Assembly (NCBI GenBank): GCA_964511185.1
Contig: CAZEDU010000182.1
Span: forward strand, 1 to 6,491
DNA: 6,491 nt
Direction of reading: 5' to 3'
From: CAZEDU01 sp964511185
GTDB taxonomy: Bacteria > Myxococcota > Myxococcia > Myxococcales > Myxococcaceae
Shown here in pieces: positions 1-5,293 of this stretch. Every line of letters starts with the position of its first letter. The stretch's first letter is position 1. The translations under genes were made by a program, and so were the position numbers. The notes under the pieces are model-generated. The model saw only the letters and a list, made by a program, of their open reading frames with translations, ran no database searches and was not told the DNA's origin.

Positions 1-1182
1 GAGCTGCCGCACGAGGCGCCGCGCGTGCTCATCACGCCCACCGAGCTGCCTGCGCTGTACGCCGGCGCGCCGAAGCCCATCTCCCGGGTCGAGACGGTGC
101 TCAAGGAGCCGCTCGCCGAGGCCTCGGGCCTCTCGTCGCAGCAGACCGATCTGCGCGCGCCGGCGGGCGCGAAGACGGACGTGGACGAGACCGAGGTGAA
201 GGCGTCCATCGTCCCGATGGTGAAGCCGCGCGCCGCGCAAGACGCCGCCGCCCGCGCCCGGGCGCGCCGCGCGCTGTCGAAGTCGCTGCGCGGCAAGGCG
301 ACGCTGCTCTGGCAAGCGCTGCCGCCCCGCGTGCGCATGGCGGCCAGCATCGGCGCGGGCGTGCTGGCGCTGGGGCTCGTCTTGCTCATCGCGATGAGCC
401 TGAAGCCCGACGGCGCGGTGGCGCTGGGGCCCGAGCCCGAGGTGCTCGGCAACGAGCCGATCCCGCACAGCTTCGGGTTGGGTGCGGGGGTCGACTACGA
501 GCGGCCGGACATGAAGCTCTTCTCGTTCGAGGTGACCGCGCCGGGGCGGGCGATCGCGGTGCTGCACTACCAGGCGAGGGACATTGGGCCGGACGAGGTG
601 GCGATCATCCTCAATGGCACCGAGCAGGCGACCGTGCCGGCGGACACGCAGTTCCACGACCGGGAGTGGGAGCTGGTGCTCTCGGCGATCGACCTGAAGA
701 AGAACGCGACCAACCGCATCGTCTTCGACAACCTGAAGAACCCGCCGGGGGAAGAGACCTGGCGGGTGTCCCACGTCTGGCTGGAGACGATCCCCATCCC
801 CGAGCTGCCGCGCGAGCAGCTCCTGGCGCGCGCGGACGAGCTGGCGCAGACCGCGCGGCAGCTCTTGAACGTGCGCGAGGTCGAGCCAGGAAACCTGTTC
901 AAGGCCTGGCGCGCGTACCGGCAGACGTGGCTCACGCTCGAGGCGCTCGGCAAGAAGGAGCGGCCGGATCTCCACGAGCTGGCCCGCGCGCAGCACGAGA
1001 AGCTGCAAGAAGAGCTGGACCAGCGCTGCCGGCAGCTGGCGCTGAAGGCCGAGACCGCGGTCCGCTTGAACCAGCGAAAGAAAGCCAAGCTCGCGTTGGA
1101 GGAGGTCGGAAGGTACTTCCCTACGACGGAGCATCGCTGTCACAATCTGGCGAAAGCCAAGCTCGTCGAGTACGGGCTGTAG
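1..1182 (+). CDS. Single-pass membrane protein with probable beta-sandwich and C-terminal helical domain (5' partial)
   Basis: The frame is open from base 1, so the true start lies upstream; the GTG at 25 is only the first possible start inside the window. 393 codons are visible, ending at TAG 1180-1182. Seen, numbered from the GTG: a low-complexity, probably disordered linker (1-75), a very basic stretch (about 76-104, rich in Arg/Lys), one membrane helix (about 105-126), then about 150-258 with alternating hydrophobic strands (LNGTE, IVFDNL, VSHVWLE), and an all-helical C-terminus (260-385) with the only two cysteines, C335 and C372. Positive charge before the helix and its absence after it predict N-in/C-out topology. 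The 150-258 segment has the look of a galactose-binding or carbohydrate-binding-like jelly roll, but this is pattern inference. A missing N-terminal FHA domain is possible, given the FHA protein directly downstream; the sequence here cannot show it. No enzymatic motif was recognised. The next gene starts 31 nt later, so co-transcription is likely. Confidence 0.8.
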   Translation, partial: ELPHEAPRVLITPTELPALYAGAPKPISRVETVLKEPLAEASGLSSQQTDLRAPAGAKTDVDETEVKASIVPMVKPRAAQDAAARARARRALSKSLRGKATLLWQALPPRVRMAASIGAGVLALGLVLLIAMSLKPDGAVALGPEPEVLGNEPIPHSFGLGAGVDYERPDMKLFSFEVTAPGRAIAVLHYQARDIGPDEVAIILNGTEQATVPADTQFHDREWELVLSAIDLKKNATNRIVFDNLKNPPGEETWRVSHVWLETIPIPELPREQLLARADELAQTARQLLNVREVEPGNLFKAWRAYRQTWLTLEALGKKERPDLHELARAQHEKLQEELDQRCRQLALKAETAVRLNQRKKAKLALEEVGRYFPTTEHRCHNLAKAKLVEYGL

Positions 1183-1195
1183 GTTCAGCGACCAC

Positions 1196-1207
1196 AGGAG
1201 CGAAGAG
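1196..1207 (+). promoter_or_regulatory. Ribosome binding site of the FHA/TPR gene
   Basis: AGGAG (1196-1200) is followed by a second purine run, GAAGAG (1202-1207). They lie 13 and 6 nt before the ATG at 1214. This is the clearest Shine-Dalgarno region in the window and supports 1214 as the start. It fills much of the 31-nt gap after the upstream stop, so no promoter is expected to fit there. Confidence 0.6.
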
Positions 1208-1213
1208 TCCGCC

Positions 1214-2917
1214 ATGTCGAACGGATTGCCTCCCGCGCGCCGGCGCCTGTCGGAAGACGACGTGCCCGCGACGGATCGCATGCAGCGCCCGTCCTCCGAG
1301 GCGGTGGCCCAGGTGACCCAGGGCGCGAAGTTGGTGTGCACGGCCGGGCCCAAGTCGGGCGCCGAGTTCGCGTTGATCGGCGAGGAGCTGGTCATCGGCC
1401 GCGCCACCGAGTGCGCCATCTCAATCCCGGACACCTCGGTGAGCCGCAAGCACACGCTGCTCAAGAAGGTGCCCGGCGGCTGGGCGGCGAGCGACATGGG
1501 CTCGGGCAACGGCACCCTGGTGAACGGTGAGCCGATCGCCGAAGAGACGATCTTGCGCAACGGCGACCTGGTGACGTTGGGCGACACGCAGCTGTCGTTC
1601 GTGGACTTGGAGAACTCGACCAGCCGGCGGCCGATCCCCACCCGGCGCACCGGCGGCGGCGACGCGCCGGCCGTGCGCGCCCGCCCGGTGACGCGCCGCC
1701 ACTCGCGCGGCGCGCCGGTGATCGACCCGGAGACGCAGGCCAAACGCAAGAAGCAGATGCTGATCGGCGCCGCGGGGCTCGTGGTGCTGCTCATCGGCGG
1801 GGGCGTCGGCTGGAAGGTGAAGCGGACCTTCGACGCCGAGCGCGGCGCGGCCCAGGCGGCGGAGGAGGCCAAGCGCCTGAAGGCGGCCACGGTGTTCCAG
1901 GACGGCAAGAACCTGGCGAACCAGGGCGACTGGAGCGCCGCGAAGGCCAAGTTCCTCGAGGCGCAGGAGATCTTCCCCACCCTGCTGGGCCTGGCCGAGT
2001 ACATCGAGCAGTCGGATCGCGAGTCGCAGAACCAGGAGCGGCTGGCGAGCGCCGAAGCGGCGATGGGCGAGCGGCGGCTGGGGGACGCCGCGGAGCAGCT
2101 CGCGCAGGTGAACACGCGCCACTACGTCATCGAGAAGAAGCACACGCTGCTCAAGAAGCAGCTCGAGGAGGCGTTCGCCGCGAAGCTGAGCGACGCGCGC
2201 GCGCTGCTCGAGAGCAGCCCGAACGACGTCGACAAGATGCGCGAGCTCGAGGCGCTCACCGACGACCTCTTGCGGGCGAACAAGGACAGCCGCGATGCCG
2301 CCGAGCTGAACCGGCAGGCGAAGGGCCGAATCGAAGAGCTCACCCGCGTGCGCGGACCGGGGCCCAAGCCGGAGGCGCGGCCCTGGGCCGACGCGGTGAG
2401 CCGCTTCAAGCAGGGGGACCTGAGCGGCGCGCTGAGCCTCGCCAACGACTGCGCGACGCGAAAGGAGTGCCGCGACCTCTTGGCCAAGCTGAACACGTAC
2501 GCCGACAAGCACAAGCGCGTGGAGACCTTGGCGGTCAAGGAGCTGGAGGAGATGCTCCGCCTCGACGAGGAGATCGGCGGCGGCCGCAGCCCGCTTGCGA
2601 AGCCCGCGGCCACGCGCTACTCGGGCCAGCAGTATAAGCTCGCCTCTGGCTACAAGGCGAGCGGCGATCTGGGCAAGGCGATGGACCACGTCAACAAGAC
2701 GCTCTGGGCGGAGCCGGGCCACGCCGGCGCGCAGGCGATCAAGGTCGAGCTGACCCAGCAGGCCAACGACCTCTACGTGCAGGCCTACGCGGCCAGCCAG
2801 AGCAACCCGGAAGAGGGGATCAAGCAGTTCCGCGACCTGCTCAAGATCGTGCCGAAGAACGACAAGCTGTACGAGAAGATCCAAAAGCGCATCGACGCGC
2901 TGCTGCAGCAGCAATGA
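1214..2917 (+). CDS. FHA domain membrane protein with C-terminal TPR-like repeats
   Basis: A 567-aa protein starting at ATG 1214 behind a purine-rich ribosome binding site. Residues 39-131 form a canonical FHA domain: G62-R63, then S77, R78 and H80 (SVSRKH), N99-G100 and N104-G105 match the family's phosphothreonine-contact and fold residues. FHA domains bind phosphothreonine peptides made by Ser/Thr kinases. A basic, disordered linker (135-181, with RRTGGG and RRHSRG) leads to one membrane helix (about 182-199). After it come helical repeats resembling TPRs at about 224-257, 277-305, 391-425, 471-505 and 513-546. The charge pattern favours FHA in the cytoplasm and the repeats in the periplasm, although KVKR after the helix weakens this. 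C413 and C419 could form a disulfide there. The stop overlaps the xseA start (ATGA, 2914-2917), implying translational coupling. The likely role is a phospho-dependent membrane scaffold or sensor adaptor; its kinase and partners are not visible. Domain assignment is firm, function is unknown. Confidence 0.92.
   Translation: MSNGLPPARRRLSEDDVPATDRMQRPSSEAVAQVTQGAKLVCTAGPKSGAEFALIGEELVIGRATECAISIPDTSVSRKHTLLKKVPGGWAASDMGSGNGTLVNGEPIAEETILRNGDLVTLGDTQLSFVDLENSTSRRPIPTRRTGGGDAPAVRARPVTRRHSRGAPVIDPETQAKRKKQMLIGAAGLVVLLIGGGVGWKVKRTFDAERGAAQAAEEAKRLKAATVFQDGKNLANQGDWSAAKAKFLEAQEIFPTLLGLAEYIEQSDRESQNQERLASAEAAMGERRLGDAAEQLAQVNTRHYVIEKKHTLLKKQLEEAFAAKLSDARALLESSPNDVDKMRELEALTDDLLRANKDSRDAAELNRQAKGRIEELTRVRGPGPKPEARPWADAVSRFKQGDLSGALSLANDCATRKECRDLLAKLNTYADKHKRVETLAVKELEEMLRLDEEIGGGRSPLAKPAATRYSGQQYKLASGYKASGDLGKAMDHVNKTLWAEPGHAGAQAIKVELTQQANDLYVQAYAASQSNPEEGIKQFRDLLKIVPKNDKLYEKIQKRIDALLQQQ
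1448..1468 (+). repeat. 21-bp exact direct repeat, copy 1 (within FHA domain)
   Basis: These 21 bases recur exactly at 2138-2158 in the same gene and the same frame, coding KHTLLKK both times (residues 79-85 and 309-315). Copy 1 contains the conserved FHA histidine H80. It may be chance in a biased-codon gene or a trace of internal duplication. Confidence 0.6.
2138..2158 (+). repeat. 21-bp exact direct repeat, copy 2 (within TPR-like region)
   Basis: Second copy of the bases at 1448-1468, in frame and coding KHTLLKK (residues 309-315) in a predicted helix. Flanking residues of the two copies (SVSR.../...VEKV versus VIEK.../...QLEE) are otherwise unrelated, so no larger duplicated domain is apparent. 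Confidence 0.6.
2899..2912 (+). repeat. Perfect 14-bp palindrome immediately before the xseA start
   Basis: GCTGCTGCAGCAGC reads the same on both strands and ends one base before the xseA ATG (2914). In RNA it can fold as a 5-bp GC-rich stem (GCUGC/GCAGC) with a UGCA loop. It occupies the position where a Shine-Dalgarno sequence would be, and no such sequence is present. It also encodes the LLQQ end of the upstream protein, so codon constraint may explain it. Confidence 0.5.
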
Positions 2918-4557
2918 AGAAGTCGGCCGCTCAGGGCGATCTCTTCGCCTCCCGCGAGGAACCGGCCGCGCCCAAGCCGCAGACAGATCCCGTCCCGGCC
3001 TGGCGGCGCGCTGCCCCTCCGCCGCCGGCGCCCGCGGCCGCCGAGCCGGCGGCGCCGCCGGTCGTGCTCACCGTCGGCGAGCTGACCCGGCAGATCAAGA
3101 CCACGCTCGAGCGCGGCTTCACCCGCGTGTTGGTGCGCGGCGAGGTGTCGGGCTACCGCGGCCCGAACCCGCGCGGGCACCTGTACTTCAGCCTCAAGGA
3201 CGCCGACGCCTGCCTCGACGTGAAGATGTGGGCGTCGGCGGCGCGCGCGCTCAAGTTCAAGCTGAGGGATGGCTTGAGCCTGGTCGCCACCGGCACGCTC
3301 GACGTCTACGAGCCGCAGGGCCGCTACAGCCTCATCGCCGCGAAGCTCGAGCCGGAGGGCGAAGGCGCGCTCGCGCTCGCGTTCCAGCAGCTCAAGGACA
3401 GGCTCGCCGAGGAAGGGCTCATCGGCGACAAGCGCAAGCGGCCGCTCCGCCCGCTGCCGTTCCTGCCGCGTCGCATCGGCGTCGTCACCAGCACCTCGGG
3501 CGCCGCGCTGCGCGACTTCCTGCGCGTGCTGCACCAGCGGCACCCCAAGCTGTCGGTACTGGTGTGTGACGCGCGCGTGCAGGGCGAAGGCAGCGCCGCG
3601 CAGGTGGTGCGGGCCATCGAGCGGCTCTCGCGCACGGACATCGACGTGCTCGTCGTCACGCGCGGCGGCGGGTCGATCGAAGACCTGTGGACCTTCAACG
3701 AAGAGTCCGTCGCGCGCGCCCTCTTCGCGTGTCCGGTGCCGGTGGTGTCGGCCATTGGCCACGAGGTCGACTTCACCATCGCCGACTTCGTCGCCGACTT
3801 CCGCGCGCCCACCCCGAGCGCGGCGGCCGAGCGGCTCGCGCCGGTGCTGCGGGAGCTCGAGCTGGGCTTGAAGACCTGTCAGAGCCGGCTGCACCAGGCC
3901 GTGCGGCGGCGGGTGGTGGAGGAGAAGCACCGGCTGCAGGCCGTCGCCGCGCGCATCGAGGATCCGCGCCGGGTGCTCGGGCACCAGCGGCTCCACCTCT
4001 CGGAGCAGGCCGAGGCGATGCGCCGCGCGATCCACGACGACACGCGCGCGCTCCGGGAGGGGCTGAAGAAGCTCAAGGAGCGCCTGGAGCGGCAGCGGCC
4101 CGAGGTCCAGCTGCAGGCCAAGCGGCAGCAGCTGCGCCGCGCGTCCGAGCGGTTGATGGCGGCCATGCGCGTCAGGCTGCAGCGCGAGCGTCAGGCCCTC
4201 TCGCGTCAGCGCATCGCCGTCGAGCGCGCTTCGCCGCGCCGGAGCCTCGAGGTGCGCCGCCGCGGGCTGGCGCAGGCGCGCGCGTCGCTGCACGCGGCGA
4301 TCGTCCGGCAGCGGACGCAGGTTCACCGCCAGCTCCACGGGCTCGAGGTCCGGCTCGACGCGATGAACCCCTTGAAGGTGATGACGCGCGGGTACGCGCT
4401 GGCGTTCCGGCAACCCGACGGGAGGCTGATTCGGCAGGCGTCCGACGTCGCGCCGGGCGACCGCATCGCGCTCAAGCTGGCGCCTCCCGGCACGGCCGCC
4501 CCGTCGGACTGCGAGGAGATCGAGGCGCAGGTCACGCAGGTGAAACCGCGCGGCTGA
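2914..4557 (+). CDS. xseA: Exodeoxyribonuclease VII large subunit (XseA)
   Basis: XseA is the catalytic subunit of exonuclease VII, a cytoplasmic, metal-independent nuclease that cuts single-stranded DNA from both ends into oligonucleotides and serves in DNA repair. The 547-aa product shows an N-terminal OB-fold (about 52-147, with LTVGELTRQIK and RGHLYFSLKD), a catalytic core (about 170-307) with GVVTSTSGAALRDFL, RGGGSIEDLWTFNEE and AIGHEVDFTIADFVADFRAPTP, then a long charged coiled coil (about 308-480) and the C-terminal LDAMNPLKVMTRGYA motif. R250, H283 and D286 match the catalytic R205, H238 and D241 of E. coli in spacing; D201 is the probable equivalent of D155. It is about 90 aa longer than the 456-aa E. 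coli protein, from a Pro/Ala-rich N-terminal extension (about 1-50) and a longer coiled coil. The ATG overlaps the upstream stop as ATGA, which favours this start over one nearer the OB-fold, despite no Shine-Dalgarno. The N-terminus carries QGDLF (7-11), resembling the sliding-clamp-binding consensus. Confidence 0.97.
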   Translation: MKKSAAQGDLFASREEPAAPKPQTDPVPAWRRAAPPPPAPAAAEPAAPPVVLTVGELTRQIKTTLERGFTRVLVRGEVSGYRGPNPRGHLYFSLKDADACLDVKMWASAARALKFKLRDGLSLVATGTLDVYEPQGRYSLIAAKLEPEGEGALALAFQQLKDRLAEEGLIGDKRKRPLRPLPFLPRRIGVVTSTSGAALRDFLRVLHQRHPKLSVLVCDARVQGEGSAAQVVRAIERLSRTDIDVLVVTRGGGSIEDLWTFNEESVARALFACPVPVVSAIGHEVDFTIADFVADFRAPTPSAAAERLAPVLRELELGLKTCQSRLHQAVRRRVVEEKHRLQAVAARIEDPRRVLGHQRLHLSEQAEAMRRAIHDDTRALREGLKKLKERLERQRPEVQLQAKRQQLRRASERLMAAMRVRLQRERQALSRQRIAVERASPRRSLEVRRRGLAQARASLHAAIVRQRTQVHRQLHGLEVRLDAMNPLKVMTRGYALAFRQPDGRLIRQASDVAPGDRIALKLAPPGTAAPSDCEEIEAQVTQVKPRG

Positions 4558-4589
4558 CGGCTTGTCTCACCCCGTGGGTTCATCTATGT

Positions 4590-4596
4590 CCCCCCC
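4590..4596 (+). repeat. C7 homopolymer abutting the xseB GTG start
   Basis: Seven consecutive C residues directly precede the GTG at 4597. An ATG lies upstream at 4586 with GGG (4576-4578) 7 nt before it, but it is out of frame with xseB and its frame ends after 35 codons. One additional C would place that ATG in frame, giving an XseB starting MSPPVARD. This is either a real variable tract, a base-calling error, or a coincidence. Confidence 0.45.
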
Positions 4597-4893
4597 GTGG
4601 CCAGAGACCCCAAGAGCCCCGAGCCCGAGAAGTACGATCAGGTCGTCGAGCGACTCGAAGGGGTCGTCAAGCGCCTCGAGGCGGGGGAGCTGAGCCTCGA
4701 GGACTCTTTGAAGGCGTTCGAAGAGGGCATCGGCCTGGTGCGCAAGGGCGAGAAGCTCTTGTCGGCCGCGGAGAAGCGCATCGAGCAGCTGCTGGCCGAG
4801 GACGGCGGCGAGCGCGCGGTGGCCCTGAACGTGGGACAGGCGGACAAGCCTGCGCCCCAGCGCGAGACGGACGACGGCGACGTCCCCTTCTAG
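4597..4893 (+). CDS. xseB: Exodeoxyribonuclease VII small subunit (XseB)
   Basis: XseB is the small helical subunit that binds the XseA coiled coil in multiple copies and is needed for exonuclease VII activity. The 98-aa product contains the family signature in residues 13-66: YDQVVERLEGVVKRLEAGEL, SLEDSLKAFEEGIGLVRKGE and AAEKRIEQLL, which form a two-helix hairpin. It is somewhat longer than the usual 75-85 aa because of an acidic, probably flexible tail (67-98) ending GDVPF. It follows xseA by 39 nt and lies in the same reading frame, separated by the single xseA TGA. The GTG at 4597 has no Shine-Dalgarno, only a C7 run before it, so the start is uncertain; no other ATG, GTG or TTG exists in frame between the xseA stop and 4597. 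Identity is firm, the exact start is not. Confidence 0.95.
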   Translation: MARDPKSPEPEKYDQVVERLEGVVKRLEAGELSLEDSLKAFEEGIGLVRKGEKLLSAAEKRIEQLLAEDGGERAVALNVGQADKPAPQRETDDGDVPF

Positions 4894-4903
4894 GTTGAAC
4901 GGC

Positions 4904-5293
4904 ATGTCTGCCCAGAAGCCCAAAGTGATCATCGTCGACGACGACCGCGAGACGCGCGAGCTGCTCAAGCTCACGCTCGAGCACGAAGGCTTCGAGGTCA
5001 GCCAGGTCGCCAACGGGCTGCGGCTCATCTCGACGCTGCACGTGGACAAGCCGGACGTGATCCTGCTCGACGTCAACATGTCCTGGATCGACGGCTTCGA
5101 GCTGTGCCGGGCGGTCCGCTCCAACCAGGACTTCCGTTCGATTCCCGTGGTGTTCGTCTCGGCGCGCGGCAGCACCGCCGACGTGCGCCGCGGCCTCGAG
5201 GCCGGCGCCGACGACTACTTCACCAAGCCGGTCGAGATCTCCAAGCTCGTCCGGCGGCTCAACGATCTGGTCCACGCGCCGAGGCCCGGGTGA
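4904..5293 (+). CDS. Single-domain response regulator (CheY-like receiver)
   Basis: A 129-aa protein consisting of one receiver domain and no output domain. It carries the acidic pocket D12-D13 (IIVDDD), phosphoacceptor D56 (DVILLD), S86 of the Thr/Ser switch position (VFVSA), Y105 of the aromatic switch and K108-P109 (YFTKP). Such proteins take phosphate from a histidine kinase and signal by protein-protein contact or serve in a phosphorelay; the cognate kinase is not in this window. One departure from the usual pattern: the position four after D56, normally proline (DxxMP), is S60 (DVNMSWIDG). The ATG at 4904 is chosen because the protein then begins a few residues before beta-strand 1; a TTG at 4895 would add three residues. 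It lies 10 nt after xseB, with AGG inside the xseB stop region as a weak ribosome binding site, and overlaps ispA by 4 nt. That placement suggests co-expression with exonuclease VII and isoprenoid genes, but no functional link is proven. Confidence 0.95.
   Translation: MSAQKPKVIIVDDDRETRELLKLTLEHEGFEVSQVANGLRLISTLHVDKPDVILLDVNMSWIDGFELCRAVRSNQDFRSIPVVFVSARGSTADVRRGLEAGADDYFTKPVEISKLVRRLNDLVHAPRPG
5281..5284 (+). promoter_or_regulatory. Ribosome binding site of ispA
   Basis: GAGG lies 5 nt before the GTG at 5290, inside the last codons of the receiver gene. It supports the GTG as the ispA start and, with the GTGA overlap, efficient coupled initiation. Confidence 0.55.

Noticed and set aside
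1421..2914. 497-codon open frame on the minus strand
   Set aside because: It lies opposite the FHA/TPR gene, whose frame has clear domains. Its product is low-complexity and rich in Leu, Arg, Ala and Val, as expected from an antisense frame in GC-rich DNA.
1..2917. The two membrane proteins as a type III secretion inner-ring (YscD/PrgH-like) component
   Set aside because: FHA plus membrane helix plus external region recalls YscD, but the FHA here keeps phosphothreonine-binding residues, the external part is TPR-like rather than ring-building, and no secretion genes are adjacent.
3064..3066. GTG at 3064 as the xseA start, giving a protein of more typical length
   Set aside because: It lies at the OB-fold border without a Shine-Dalgarno. 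The ATGA overlap at 2914 and the in-frame extension argue for the longer form, though the shorter one is not disproved.
2785..4413. 542-codon open frame on the minus strand
   Set aside because: Antisense to xseA, with His/Arg/Pro-rich composition and no recognisable domain; a shadow frame.
4558..4596. Terminator or promoter between xseA and xseB
   Set aside because: The 39-nt gap has no inverted repeat with a T-run and no -35/-10 pair; apart from the C7 run it shows nothing distinct.
3687..4898. 403-codon + strand frame overlapping xseA and xseB
   Set aside because: It runs out of frame across two well-identified genes and its product is nearly all Arg, Ala, Gly and Pro.
4895..4903. TTG at 4895 as start of the receiver gene
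   Set aside because: It adds only three residues, has no better ribosome binding site and sits two bases after the xseB stop; ATG 4904 is the more usual choice.
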